From the NCBI GenBank assembly GCA_032718565.1, contig JAVGVS010000018.1, forward strand, positions 124,001 to 188,000: a stretch of DNA of 64,000 nucleotides, given 5' to 3'. Below, piece by piece: positions 23,131 through 34,122 of this stretch. A program made the translations under genes and the position numbers. The notes beneath the pieces were generated by a model. It was given only the letters and a program-made list of their open reading frames with translations. It ran no database searches and was not told the origin of the DNA. The first letter of the stretch is position 1; every line of letters begins with the position of its first letter. This DNA is from Distichodus sexfasciatus (lineage: Eukaryota; Chordata; Actinopteri; Characiformes; Distichodontidae).

Positions 23131-23730
23131 TTATCCTACCAGAAAACCACAACCCCCACTTTACAACTATTTACAAGGCTTAGTGTAGAGCTCGACGATA
23201 TGTCGTCTCTAACGCAAAGTCCACTAAACAAAACTGGTCAGACGTAAACACACATTATGAACTGAGCTGAAGTTCATGTCTTGCACTCCACGTCCACGTA
23301 GCAACAGTGAAGCATACGTCAAACAGCTCAGACGGAGCTCCATAGAGTCTCAGTACAGCAAGCTTTCAAGAGCCATGCTTCCAGGTTGCGTAGGCAAGCC
23401 TAGCTGGCCATGGTGATGAATCTCAAAAACTCTGAAACAGACAAACAAAAGGTAGTGTAACGATGACCTAACGTCAAGCTCCGAATCTGGCTTGTCTAAA
23501 ACTAAACAAGGAATCAGCTTATCAACAAACGAATTTAAAAAACGTAATTGAAACCAGGTGTTATATAAATCAGGTAGAACAAGGGGACAAAACCAGGCAA
23601 ACAATGACATAATCTCAAAACCTAAAAACACCCCAATTGTGGCCCCTGGTGGCTGCCCAAACAAAAAGCTCAGGAGGGTCCATTAGAGTAACAACACACA
23701 TGCTATTATGTATTTAAGGGGCCAGTACGT
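23131..23730. other. Probable decayed transposon interior
   Basis: AGCTCGACGATATGTCGTC near 23189 resembles the GGGCGATAT-type ends of hAT-like elements, and a matching opposite end lies at 23850. The 104-codon minus frame at 23350-23664 has no family motif. The whole 23189-23850 span may be one decayed element, but the left end is poorly preserved. Confidence 0.3.
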
Positions 23731-23850
23731 GAACACACACTGGATAGAGTATTAACAGAATTTCAGAAATAATTGACACGGGCTAGATTATGTTGATTAG
23801 CGATTCTGAATGGTGGTTTTGATTAATTCTCGATTAATTGTCCAGCCCTG
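23731..23850 (-). mobile_element. hAT-like terminal repeat fragment, family F
   Basis: Ends in CCAGCCCTG, the complement of CAGGGCTGG that opens many hAT-type elements. The segment GAACACACACTGG to ATTAACAGAATTTC and GATTAGCGATTCTGAA is shared with 54992-55118, and in part with 46066-46152, showing a dispersed family. Confidence 0.5.
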
Positions 23851-24860
23851 TAGATTGAGTAGTTTTGAATGAAAAATTTGACACATGGTTGCGAGTAATT
23901 GCATTTGAACCTGGCAGAATTTAAACGCTCCACCCTGTCCAGCCACATCACTGCCCGACGGGGACTGATCCTGAATTTCAACTCATAGCACAGTCGTATC
24001 TCTCAGCATTGTTTACATGAACAATCCAGGCAGCTTCACTCCTCCACCACAAACCATCCATTTCCCCGTTCTGGCTGATGCGCTCTTTAATTGGACTAAG
24101 CTGGGAGCCTGTAAAATGCTGTTTGTTTACTCAGCTGCATCAGAGCAAACAAACAAACACAGGCCGACCACCAAGTGGGGCAGGCTAAAAACGGACGGAT
24201 TACAGCTCTTTTGAGAAGAGGGACCAACTTTCCAAATCAGCACTGGATCTGAGTCGTAACATTCATTTACGGAACTCATTCGGTAGAATCATTTGAGGAA
24301 ACTATACATTCCATTACCTCCATCAAGTTATGCATGCTGGTAGCAGTGTCCATTTTTTGGTGGACTCAGATGTGAAGCCTTGTGTCATGGCTCTGGTTTG
24401 GGAATGCTGCGGTGAATGGGATTTTGACAGCTTATGAATGATGCACTTTTGTGTTAATGTGGCTAGACTGAGGTTCTGTCACACAGGCAGGGTTTTATTA
24501 TGAGCAGTCCTTTTGTCTTAGTCCAACATGGAACACTTAATGTTCACACTTTGTTCCAAGCCTTTGTTTTATCCTAGTCCTTTCATGCTAGTTCAAAGAG
24601 ACATGCCATTATGACAGGCTTTATGAGTATGCGTAAGAGAAAGCTGGCTGCAGAAAGTGATAACAGTGTTTTATTATGAGTCTATTTCATGATGGGACAA
24701 TGTACATGAACAATTCAGGAAGATATATGTGTGAACATAAACCTTGGATGGAACCGTAACTGTGACTGAATATAAACAACAATGTATCGTTCCAAAAAAC
24801 GGCGCCGCACATCTCTAGGTTAGGCATTCTTTTTTTTTCCTCAGTAGAACGGCCTAAAGT
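23851..24860. other. Single-copy DNA, no gene recognised
   Basis: Contains a moderately GC-rich CNE-like stretch at 23940-24230 and AT-rich sequence after it. No supported gene or repeat. Confidence 0.5.
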
Positions 24861-24869
24861 TTAAGTTCA

Positions 24870-25260
24870 CCGCTTTTGTAGACAGAGTGGGACTTGTAAG
24901 CAACTGCAATTTTGCCCTCGCCTCCTGGTGCGACCTTCCCAAAAAAAGCAAGAGAGGACATCCATCTTGTTCCCCCCAGGGCTAGTCAGCTCAAGGTGAG
25001 GAGTGTTGAACCTCCTCCACCAGCTGGGCCTCACCTGCCCATGTAGAGCACAGAGCCTCTTTAAAATGCACCGAATCACCAGCCGAACACGTCTAGTTAA
25101 CTGTTCTCCCCCACCTGGGCAGGGGAAGACGCCAGAGAGCCTGTGACCTCTACGGCATGGAGTTTCATTACGCTGCTAAAGCGGAATTAAAATTGATAAT
25201 GAAGAAGGTCCCACCTGTCCATACGCTTTTATTTTATGTGCTAATCATATGCTGGTTGGT
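24870..25260. promoter_or_regulatory. Candidate conserved non-coding element
   Basis: GC-balanced block with repeated CACCTG E-boxes (TCACCTGCCC near 25033, CCACCTGGGC near 25111, CCACCTGTCC near 25212) and homeodomain-like sites (AAAATTGATAATGAAG near 25189). E-box plus TAAT combinations are common in developmental enhancers. No open frame here shows a domain. Confidence 0.3.
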
Positions 25261-25494
25261 TTTTCAAAATCTCTTTAGAGTCAGTCAAAATCTGTATACC
25301 AGTCAGGAAGACCTATGATTGCAGTTACATTTGGTGTGTTTTGGTTTAAGCAAACAATGTATGACATTCGCAAATTAATACTAACACAGTTGACCATTTT
25401 AATCAAACTTACAGTGTGTGTAGAAGCAGTGCAGACCCAAATGGATGTCCAAAGAACAGAAAATGTAATTTTTTTCATAATATGGGACCTTTAA

Positions 25495-25690
25495 TTCATT
25501 CATTCATTCATTCAATTAATATTTATCTCAATACATGCCTTCATATACTGTATTTACATTTACAGCATTTATCAGAGGTCTTTATCCAGAGAGAATTACA
25601 TTATCCAATGTTATCCAGTCTCTCAAAAGCAGAATAAAGCTTGATTTGAGCATGATTTGAACCTAGGATTTATAAATTGTCACGTGACTC
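25495..25690 (-). repeat. (ATTC)n run and SINE-B remnant
   Basis: Five ATTC units at 25495-25515 resemble the tail of the SINE-C family. From 25553, TTTACAGCATTTATCAGAGG, TTTATCCAGAGAG and GATTTGAACCTAGG recall an inverted SINE-B with eroded head. Confidence 0.4.
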
Positions 25691-25908
25691 CGGCTACAGG
25701 GTTTACTAATTTAGTTTGCTTTAATTTTCTGTTTCACATGTGTGATGATGTTTTTGAGGTGGGAGGAGGATGACACAGTTATAAACAAATGCCACTTTCT
25801 GAGTTTACACAGCTGGTTTCTGTACATACACTATATAACAGTATGTATAAGGCCTATAGCAGGGGAACTCTTTAAATATTGTATCTGCTCAAGTGCAGAG
25901 TCTGTGCT

Positions 25909-26076
25909 GAGTAATGACATGAAATTGCAGTAAGATGTGCATAAGGGCTTCAAATTTGATTCTCAGGAAGCTGGTCATTTTAACATCTCTAAAGGCTAGG
26001 CTATAAGACAGGCAAAAAATATGTCATTGGACCATTGATCAGCTCAGTTCAATTTCTAAAGTCATGTTAGTTAGCA
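25909..26076 (+). repeat. Family H copy 2
   Basis: Second copy of the repeat described at 22879-23016. It is about 30 bases longer, chiefly through an insertion between GCAGTAAGATG and the identical 25-base core. Confidence 0.6.
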
Positions 26077-26734
26077 GCTATTAATATAGTTCAGTGACCG
26101 CCTTATTATTTTTACAGAATATCAAAACCACACTCCTTAACTTATATCGTGTCAGGTTTATGTAGAAACATTTATAGACCAAGAGCTCTGGGGTTGTGCT
26201 GTTGCATAGAATTCTCTGGATATTTCACCATAATTTATTTTAATTGGGCTGCATTATCTGCAACTGTTTGTATGCAAAATCGTACTTAAAATGTGTATTA
26301 CTGTATATGATCAAATAATTTTGTGTTAGTGGTGATAGCTCTTATTCTACAGTCACGTACACGTTTACACATCAGGAATCCAGTAAACAGATATTTGTTT
26401 GTTTGGTTGCACTTTTATATCACGTTTGTTTGCAGTTTCATTCCTTTCTCCTGTCTTCTTCTGTTGTATTGATTTTTATATATTTATCCACTTACATTCC
26501 ACTTTTTCTGACCTTTATCGTGTGTAAGGTATTGTCAGAGAAAGTGGAAACTGGCCTTTTGATCAGAAATTCTATTAAATCTGCTCTAATCCTGCAAGCT
26601 TTTGCAGTGTGCTCTAGAGAGCCATTGTGCTAATCCTAGTCCACATGTTCCTTCTTGCTGTAGAAGTTTTTGAATGTACCATAGTAGTGGAATCACATCC
26701 AATCCCTCCTCTTACTCAAAACCTCATCCCACAC

Positions 26735-26741
<7 letters not shown>
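26077..26741. other. AT-rich DNA, nothing recognised
   Basis: Low-GC sequence with leucine/serine-rich chance frames. No gene or repeat recognised. Confidence 0.55.

Positions 26742-26776
<35 letters not shown>
26742..26776. repeat. (TC)n microsatellite
   Basis: About 17 TC steps, preceded by CTGT units. Confidence 0.95.
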
Positions 26777-26780
<4 letters not shown>

Positions 26781-27397
26781 GTGTTGTATCCATGGAGCAC
26801 AGCATTGGCTTTTTTGCTATTTATTGTGTGCTTTGTTACAGCAGGTGTGGTCACCTCATTCTATTGTCTAAAACCCATCCTACCTGACTGGAGAAGTCTA
26901 ATGGGTGCTGTTGTCTCTTCTGAATAGGCATTGATGTTTTTTAACCTGACTGACACGGTTCCATTTAAAGCTCCAGTGCACAGAGTGGAAACAGGGCTTT
27001 GCCAATTGGCACGTGTCGACTGCATTCCTGCATGCTATTTGTTAGAGCCGTGAAGCTGGAAGACAGAGGAGACAATATGAACTTACTGCAAATCATTTAC
27101 TTAGTCTCCCCAGCACTGTATGATAGTAAAATCTTAATATGAGTTATTCCATTACAAAGTGAATGTTAGAAAATGTTACACAGACAGTTTGAAGCATGGA
27201 CAAAATTTAATTGATTGTTTTTGGAAAAGAATTTGATGTTCTTGAATGGTTGAAATTGAGGTCTTTTGAGAGAATCCAGTTTCCAGTCTCATGCCCACAT
27301 TTGTAGGAATTGTAACAAGAATGTTTTTATTGGATTTAATACTAAAACACTGGCCCTTCAGACAGCAGAGTTTGGAGTTGTCCATGAAATCCATATG
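26777..27397. other. Single-copy DNA, nothing recognised
   Basis: CNE-like texture at 26920-27110; otherwise AT-rich. No gene or repeat supported. Confidence 0.5.
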
Positions 27398-27762
27398 ATT
27401 CATTCATTCATTCATTCATTCATTATCCGAACCACCGAATCCCTGTTGGGGTCGCAGGGAGCGGAGCCTTTCGCGGGAACTAAGGGGGGCAAGGCAGCAA
27501 CTAACCCTGGGCAGGCGCCAACACACCACAGGGCACACGCACTCGCACAACCATACTCTCACTTACACATATGAGGCCAATTTAGAGTTGCCAATTAACC
27601 TATAGTGCATGCTTTTGGACTGTGCGGGGAAACCGGAGCACCTGGAGGGCGCAGGGACAGCGTGCAAACTTCACACAGAAAGACCCTATGGCCGACCCCA
27701 GGATCGAACCCAGGACCTTCTCGCTGTGAGCGGGCCGCGCTAACCACTGCACTGATTATGTA
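27398..27762 (-). mobile_element. SINE-C copy with (ATTC)n tail
   Basis: Read on the minus strand, the element starts with a tRNA-like head: GTGCAGTGGTTAGCGCGGCC, then the B-box-like GGGTTCGATCC. It runs through TTTCTGTGTGAAGTTTGCAC and CTCCAGGTGCTCCGG and ends with (GAAT)n. The plus strand therefore opens with ATTC repeats at 27398 and ends at the head at 27762. Other copies are at 31873-32192, 34049-34122 and 51525-51858. Confidence 0.75.
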
Positions 27763-28555
27763 TTGCACTTATGTATTTCATTATTCTCCACCTTAAATGG
27801 TGATATTTTTTACAGTATCAGTGCTGTGGTCATACTGTGATTTGCTGTAATGTTACTGTGGTAAGGATAAATATTTTCAGGCTGGAGATTTCACCAAACT
27901 ACATACCCTTTTTTGTCAGATATGTCAGTTAGATTAATCATCTGACCTTCTGTCATAACAGTGAAGGGAACAGATTTTAGAGTTAAGAGCGGTTTAGACT
28001 ACACAGACTTTTAAGTAAGTTTTACCCCAAATTACCAGTCATAGCGGATCAGTCTAAGGAGACAGGATTTCAAGCGGACAGGAGAGACAGTCTGAACAGA
28101 AAATGATGTTATAAATATAGTAGATATTAGTGTAAAATGAAAATATAGTGTAAAAGGAACATCTTTTGTCTGTGTTCTACTAGTGAAAACTCCCCAGATA
28201 CCAAATTGGCTTGTAAGAATCTGTACTGACTTCAGAAACCCTTGCCTGTACGATTAAATGAGAAAATGAGAAGATTTGTTTGAATAAATTAAGGTTTCCT
28301 TCCACTCTGTCTCCTATAGATGTAAATATTTATTCCTGTTTTCCACCATGCAGTTAGACTAGACTTTAGAATCTGTTTTGCAGCTTTGTGTCTATACCTG
28401 GCTCCCCAAAATTATAGTGTTATATTCTGCAACTTATGATACATAAAACCAAAACATAACCGTAGGTTTTACAGTACTGTTGTCTGTGTAGACACGAAAG
28501 TCCTCATAAGGCATGTCCTTGATGGTTGATTAATCTCTTTTTCCAAAATCCAGCT
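27763..28555. other. AT-rich DNA, nothing recognised
   Basis: Low-GC single-copy-looking sequence with no gene, RNA or repeat recognised. Confidence 0.55.
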
Positions 28556-28559
28556 GTAA

Positions 28560-28900
28560 GTGTGTGAGGGCTAATCTGTGTTCTGCAGCCCCTATCTTGG
28601 CTCCACGCTGAGGCAGGCAGCTGCAGCGAGCAGTACATCAATCACATGCTGGTGTGGCCCGGTGCGCTCGCCCTCCCCACCTCGCTGGCAGCCGCCCCAC
28701 TTCACATCCAACCGAGAGGGACCAAATCCGCTCTCGCCTGCCCAGCCCTGGCTCAAAAAAAAGCCAACCCGCTCAGAGGCGTGCGGAAGGAGCTTTTTGC
28801 CTCCGCACCGAGACCGCCTAAGTCTTTCCTCCTCCTGTAATTAGCTTCCATTTATAGCTGGGTTTGTTTTGACGGAGGGCAGAGCGAATTCCCTTCGGGG
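28560..28900. promoter_or_regulatory. GC-rich CNE-like block
   Basis: Unusually GC- and CpG-rich for its surroundings, ending in CTGTAATTAGCTTCC near 28836 and TTTATAGCTGGG near 28853. Proline/arginine-rich frames of 88 and 64 codons overlap in two registers, which points to base composition rather than coding. A conserved enhancer or a small CpG-rich promoter is possible. Confidence 0.3.
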
Positions 28901-29282
28901 GAGTAAAGGTGTCTGGAGCAGAGGAGCCACAGTCGAGCCACATTCTCCTTTCGCCTTCCAGATATTTGCTGTGTGGTAGCTTAGCGGTTGTGTCTCTGTT
29001 AGGTGAATTCTCCTTTTTGTCTGCGGTTTTTGGAGCTAAAAAAAGCTATGACCTTCATTTAAAATGTTGGAGGGAGGTTTCAAGGTTCAAAAACGGTTAA
29101 CAAAATCTTTTGTTAGCATAAAACAGCTTTGCAAAACACAAATTAGATAGCACACCGTCTCAGTGAAGAGGCAACACCTTCTACCTGTTTAGTTCACTTT
29201 TAATATTGAATTCATCATTTATTAATGCTGAAGTAGCCAACATGTAGCTGCAGCAAAATTATTCCGTTTGTAAATCAAACAA
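28901..29282. other. Non-coding DNA, nothing recognised
   Basis: No gene or repeat recognised between the GC-rich block and the hAT-like end. Confidence 0.5.
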
Positions 29283-29350
29283 CTAGGGCTGTGTGATATT
29301 GGTAAATCTGTACATTGCAATCATTTATCTGTGATAAATGGTAATGTCTT
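29283..29350 (+). repeat. Solo hAT-like end
   Basis: CTAGGGCTGTGTGATATTGG at 29284-29303 matches the TAGGGCTGGGCAATAT-type end of hAT elements, as at 54047. No matching opposite end was found within 1 kb. Confidence 0.35.
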
Positions 29351-29967
29351 TTAACCACATAGCTCTTTTGGAAATAATTAATCATTTTAAAGGATTGGGG
29401 TAATTTTTACTGCATTGGTTTAGAACATATCAATAAAGTTTACTTTTTTTGTGAGAACAATTCTTACTTGAACTTTATCCAAGAAACCCTGAATCTGACT
29501 AAATAAGTTCAAACTGACTTCTTTTGTAGAAGAAAAATCTGAACCAGAAAACTGCAAAGGAAGCATGACATTTGAATTTGTCTCACTTGTGACATTGCAC
29601 ACATCCTGTGATGTAATGATTGTTGAAGTGTCAATCACAGTGTCAATGCTGCAACAATATATAGTGTGTATAGTTCCCTTTACACAGCTGTTCAACAATC
29701 ACTTATCAACTAACTCATCATCAGTCACAGATGTGTGAATGATGTAGATTACGTCCACATCATGTGTGTATTAGTAGTAAATGCTGAGAGATCCACTGGG
29801 ATTTTGGCATGTGAGAGTTCTCCATTATGTTTAATGATTATTAATATTACTTATGACCTATGACCACTGCAGCTTTTCTGAATCAGCATACCCAACAACA
29901 TACCCATTAAAACCATAAAATATAATGCTTTATGGTTTGGTAGCAATTCCAGGTAATGACAATTTGT
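29351..29967. other. AT-rich DNA, nothing recognised
   Basis: No supported gene. The 92-codon minus frame at 29420-29698 has no motif. Confidence 0.5.
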
Positions 29968-30264
29968 TGTCTCATTCACTAAGCATTGTCAAGAAGAAAT
30001 TTGTTCTTAAGACCAACTCATGCAGTTTTCACAAAGACATTCCTTTTTTCATGTTCACAAAAAAGGACATTCATATCTGACATTCGCCAGTGTTTTCTTA
30101 TTATGATTTGTTTTTAGCTAAGAACAGAGTCTATAAAGGGTGAAGAGTTCTCTTACACATAATTTATTGCATGCTTACAGTATTAGTGCAAAACATTAGC
30201 TTAAAGGTTTTTCTTCGATTCTACAGTTTTAAAATTATTTGCACATTTAAGGAAAGAAAAACTT
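29968..30264 (+). mobile_element. Family G element, left part (interrupted)
   Basis: Begins CTCATTCACTAAG near 29971 and continues AAGAAGAAATTTGTTCTTAA and TTTTCACAAAGACATTCC. The same order occurs in the copies at 52200-52421 and 55678-55951. The remainder, CTTGGTGAATGAGGTCCAG, resumes at 32199-32217 after two later insertions. The ends (CTCATTCAC / GTGAATGAGG) are inverted, so family G is a short non-autonomous DNA transposon. Confidence 0.7.
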
Positions 30265-30265
30265 A

Positions 30266-31871
30266 CAGTGCTGTGAATGCTGTGAAAAGTATTTGCCCCC
30301 TTCCTGATTTCTTATTTTTTTGCATGTTTGTCACACTTACATGTTTCAGATTATCAAACAAATGTAAATATTAGACAAAGATAACCCAAGTAAACACAAA
30401 ATGCAGTTTTTAAGTGATGATTTTATTTATTAAGGAAAAAAAACTATCCAAACCTACATGGCCCTATGTGAAAAAAGTAATAGCCCCCTAAACCTAATAA
30501 CTGGTTGTGCCACCTTTAGTAGAAACAACCGCAATTAAGCGTTTGCGATAACTGGCAATGAGTCTTTCACATCGCTGTGGAGGGATTTTGGCCCACTCTT
30601 CTTTGCAGAATTGTTTTAATTCAGCCATATTGGAGGGTTTCCGAGCATGAACCGCCTTTTTAAGGTCATGCCACCGCATCTCAATTGGACTCAGGTCAGG
30701 ACTTTGACTAGGCCACTCCAAAACCTTCATTTTCGTTTTTTTAAGCCATTCAGAGGTGGACTTGCTGGTGTGTTTTGGATCATTGTCCTGCTGCAGAACC
30801 CAAGTAGGCTTCAGCTTGAGGTCACCAACTGATGGCCGTACTTTCTCCTTCAGGATTTTTTGGTAAAGAGCAGAATTCATGGTTCCGTCAATCACAGCAA
30901 GTTGTCCAGGTCCTGAAGCAGCAAAGCAGCTCCAGACCATCACACTACCACCGCCATGTTTGACTGTTGGCATGATGTTCTTTTTCTGAAATGCTGTGTT
31001 ACTTTTACGCCAGATGTAATGGGATGCACACCTTCCAAAAAGTTCAACTTTTGTTTTGTCAGTCCACAGAATATTGTCCCAAAAGACTTGGGGATCATCA
31101 AGGTGTTTTTTGGCAAAAGTGAGACCAGCCTTTATGTTCTTTTTGGTCAGCAGTGGTTTTCGTCCTCTGCCATGCAGGCCATTTTTGCCCAGTCTCTTTC
31201 TCATGGTGGAGTCATGACCTTAACTGAAGCAGGTGAGGCCTGCAGTTTTTAGATGTTGTTCTGGGTTCTTTTGTGACCTCTTAGATGAGTCGTCGCTGCG
31301 CTCTTGGGGTCATTTTTATAGGCCAGTCACTCCTAGGAAGGTTCACCACTGTTCCATGTTTTCTCTGTTTGTGAATAATGGCCCTCACTGTGGTTCGTTG
31401 GAGTCTCAAAGCTTTAGAAATGGCTTTGTAACCTTTTCCAGAATGATAGATGTCAATTACTTTGTTTCTCGTCTGTTCCTGAATTTCTTAAGATCGCAGC
31501 ATGATGTCTTCCTTTTTTGGGATCTTTTGGGCTACTTTTTAAGTGATCTCTTAATTCAACAGGTCTGGCAGTAATCAGGCCTGGGTGTGGCTGGTGAAAT
31601 TGCACTCAGAATTCCAAAAAATTTGATTAACCACCATTACTTTATGATTTTACAAGGGGGGGCAATTACTTTTTCACATAGGGCCATGTAGGTTTGGATA
31701 GTTTTTTTTTCCTTAAGAAATTAAATTATCCCTTAAAAACTGCATTTTGCATTTACATGGGTTATGTTTGTCTAATATTTAAATTTGTTTGATAATCTGA
31801 AACATTTAAGTGTGACAAACATGCAAAAAATAAGAAATCAGGAAGGGGGCCAATACTTTTTCACGGCACTG
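30266..31871 (-). mobile_element. Tc1/mariner element, 1606 bp
   Basis: The element starts CAGTGCTGTGAA and ends with the complementary CACGGCACTG. A TA dinucleotide flanks both sides (30264-30265 and 31872-31873), the hallmark target of the superfamily. Terminal inverted repeats are long, about 210-230 bases; both carry CATAGGGCCATGTAGG or its complement. The only gene is a damaged transposase on the minus strand. It is inserted at the boundary of a SINE-C copy that itself interrupts family G, so it is the youngest layer of the nest. It cannot make full-length transposase, but its intact ends might still be recognised by enzyme made elsewhere. Confidence 0.92.
30494..31502 (-). pseudogene. 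Tc1-like transposase, disrupted
   Basis: This gene would encode the enzyme that cuts and pastes the surrounding element: an N-terminal paired-like DNA-binding domain followed by a DD34E catalytic domain. The distal 236 codons (30494-31204) are open. They show the first catalytic Asp in WTDKTK (residue 49 of this frame), the GGGSVMVW motif at 84-91, the second Asp in QQDNDPKH (140) and the Glu in SPIE (175), giving exactly 34 residues between the last two. The proximal part, starting at a methionine codon at 31502, is broken by a stop at codon 5 (31488-31490), a stop at codon 74 (31281-31283) and a frame change before 31204. Total span equals about 336 codons, near the usual 340 of the family. 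A short protein starting at 31204 would lack DNA binding. Confidence 0.9.
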
Positions 31872-31872
31872 T

Positions 31873-32192
31873 AGCTGTGAGCGCTGCCGCCTCACAAGGA
31901 GAAGGTCCTGGGTTCAATCCCCTTGTTGGCTGTAGGGCCTTTCTGTGTAAAGTTTGTGTGCTCTCCCCCTGTTTGCGTGTGTTTTCTCCAGGTGCTCCGG
32001 TTTCCTCCCACAGTCCAAAAGCATGCAGTGTAGGTTAATTGTGACTCTAAATTGGTCCCATAAGACGTGAGTGTGATTGTGTGTGTGTGTGCCCTGCAGT
32101 GTGTTGGCGCCGCCTGTAAGTACCTGGGATAGGCTCCTGTCCCCCCGTGACCCCAGGTGGGGTTAAGTGGTTCAGATAACAGATGAATGAGT
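31873..32192 (+). mobile_element. SINE-C copy inside family G
   Basis: Plus-strand copy: tRNA-like head with CGCTGCCGCCTCACAAGG near 31881, B-box-like GGGTTCAATCC near 31911, body GGTGCTCCGGTTTCCTCCC near 31991 and the tail GATGAATGAGTG. It is flanked by a nine-base duplication, GAAAAACTT, at 30256-30264 (beyond the Tc1) and 32193-32201, showing it inserted into family G before the Tc1 arrived. Confidence 0.8.
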
Positions 32193-32198
32193 GAAAAA

Positions 32199-32217
32199 CT
32201 TGGTGAATGAGGTCCAG
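32199..32217 (+). mobile_element. Family G element, right end
   Basis: CTTGGTGAATGAGGTCCAG matches the right end of the intact copy at 55932-55950 and completes the copy begun at 29968. Confidence 0.6.
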
Positions 32218-32800
32218 TCTTTTGTGTTTCGTAGCTTGCTAGATTCTGTGCTATCCTCAACAGTTCTCCAGCCATTCACAGTCCATACCAAATTCATAGT
32301 GGATTGCTACCTGAAGCAAAGTTTGAAGGATGTACGTTTATTTAACAAGTAGTTTAGAAAACAGCCTAATCTAATAAGATCCCTAAAAACTGTGTCTTGT
32401 GACATAATAAACAAAGATGCTGGACACATTTAAATGATTTCAAGTGATTGGAATTATTCATGCTATATAAAGCTTGTTAAAATGCTTTCCACAGTCATGT
32501 AATGCTGCAGCAGCTGTTAGCCCAGGGGAAGTGTTTACTGACATCTCAGATATGCAGCATATGTTCAGATGGTTTGAGATGAATGGACAGACGGACACAC
32601 ATAAAGTACAGAAACATAAATGTAATCAAAGGACGCTTATTGATTAAAATAGAAATTATTTGTAAGTGAAAACTGTGGGTGTTTGACTGATCGTGTTATT
32701 AGCTGCCATTTTGATCCTCTACAGTATATACCGTGGCTCTATAGTAATGAAGGCAGCAGAGAGTCTGGGGGACTTGTTTGGATTTTGTCACTGCTCAAAA
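32218..32800. other. AT-rich DNA, nothing recognised
   Basis: No gene or repeat recognised. Confidence 0.5.
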
Positions 32801-32801
32801 A

Positions 32802-33439
32802 TGTGACCCTCCACGGCAAAGCAGTCGCTTGTCACAACGGAGGTTTCCGAGAAAAGCAACCGTGTATGTTGTGTGGGGTAAAATTTAGGATTTTTAGTTT
32901 TTAGTGTTTTGAAACAGTGGAAGGTCTATACTGTACTGTTGTGAATAAATTTAGCTGAAAAACTTACCCTTTCCGTCCTAAAAACCTGACTTTCTTGAGG
33001 TGAGGAATTCAGTTCCAGCAGAATGTTAAAAGTTTCTGTTTTGACCGCTCTACTTCAATATTTACGGTAAATCCACTGGTTGACTAGCGTGAAGATATTT
33101 CTCCGGAATCCGTCTTCGTCTCCCGAGTTCAGTTAACCTAACGCAGGTAGGCTATCCGTGTGGCTGTGAATGCAGCGTAGGCTACCGTAAATACAAATGT
33201 AGTGGCGACCGCACCAAGCACCTGTAAGTGCTACGTCGATAGTCAACTTCAAAGGCAGATTTCTCCGTTTCTCACTTGGCATGACAGGAGAAACCCGACT
33301 CCTTTGAATGTTGATATCTCAGTCATATGTCGTCCGATTCATTTGATATAGGTATCGTTTTTATGCCCTTTCATGAAAACAATAACTCAATTTGGAAAAT
33401 TTGCGACAAGCGACTAGTTTTGCCGTGTAGAGTCACAAA
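32802..33439. mobile_element. Inverted-repeat DNA transposon, ~640 bp
   Basis: The left end TGTGACCCTCCACGGCAAAG at 32802 and the reverse complement of the right end, TTGTGACTCTACACGGCAAA (33420-33439), match, and the match extends inward through AGTCGCTTGTC on both sides, about 35 bases. The interior has GC-balanced stretches such as ACGCAGGTAGGCTATCCG but no long open frame, so this is a non-autonomous element. A clear target duplication was not found and no superfamily is assigned. Confidence 0.7.
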
Positions 33440-34048
33440 TGTCAAGAAAATTTCATTTGATTTCTGCTTGATGTTACTTAAAGATTAACTTTTTTTTAAA
33501 TTATCTGTCTATCTATCTATCCATCCATCCTTATGAGGGATAAGAGAATTATTGACCGATGCTGAAATCCAGTCTTTTCATGCTTATATCTGCCGATACC
33601 GATGCCAATAAATGAGGAAGGCAGAGTGGAGCGTGAACACTGGCAGAGTTGCATGCATAAAGAGAATTTTGTGGTGTACCAAGTTAAATAGGGCACATGT
33701 GACACTCCATGTGCACTACCTAGTGCGTTGAGAGCCTTTAAACTACAACACCGGCTATTTCCTGAGATGCATACTACCACATAGAAAAGTATGATAAGAC
33801 TGCCTTACCTACCAGACTATTAAGTGCAGGACACAGCCCAACTGAGGCAAACACACAATTGAATTAGTATACTTTTTTTTTTTGTTCCACTGCGTGCTCA
33901 GAATTTTGCCGCAAAAATTGCCATATAAAATCCAGCCTTGGACTTTGGACATGCTTTGCACAAGTGCTACCTTTCTGACATCCAATACATGCAGCATAAA
34001 ATGTCAGTGGAAATAGCAAGCATTAGTTCATCTTGAGCTAACAAATGT
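33440..34048. other. Microsatellite and repeat fragments
   Basis: (TCTA)n/(TCCA)n units lie at 33505-33531. At 33550-33610, ATGCTGAAATCCAG, TCATGCTTATATCTGCCG and ATACCGATGCC recall a common fish DNA-transposon end, but no second copy exists in the window. The rest is unrecognised; the 87- and 62-codon minus frames lack motifs. Confidence 0.4.
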
Positions 34049-34122
34049 CGTCCCTGGGGTTTGAACCCAGGACCTTCTCGCTGTGAGGCGGCAGCTCTGA
34101 CCACTGCACCACCGTGCCGCCT
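34049..34122 (-). repeat. SINE-C head fragment
   Basis: The complement of the tRNA-like head: GGTTTGAACCCAGGACCTTC near 34059 and GACCACTGCACCACCGTGCC near 34099. Only the head remains, a 3'-truncated copy. Confidence 0.65.
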
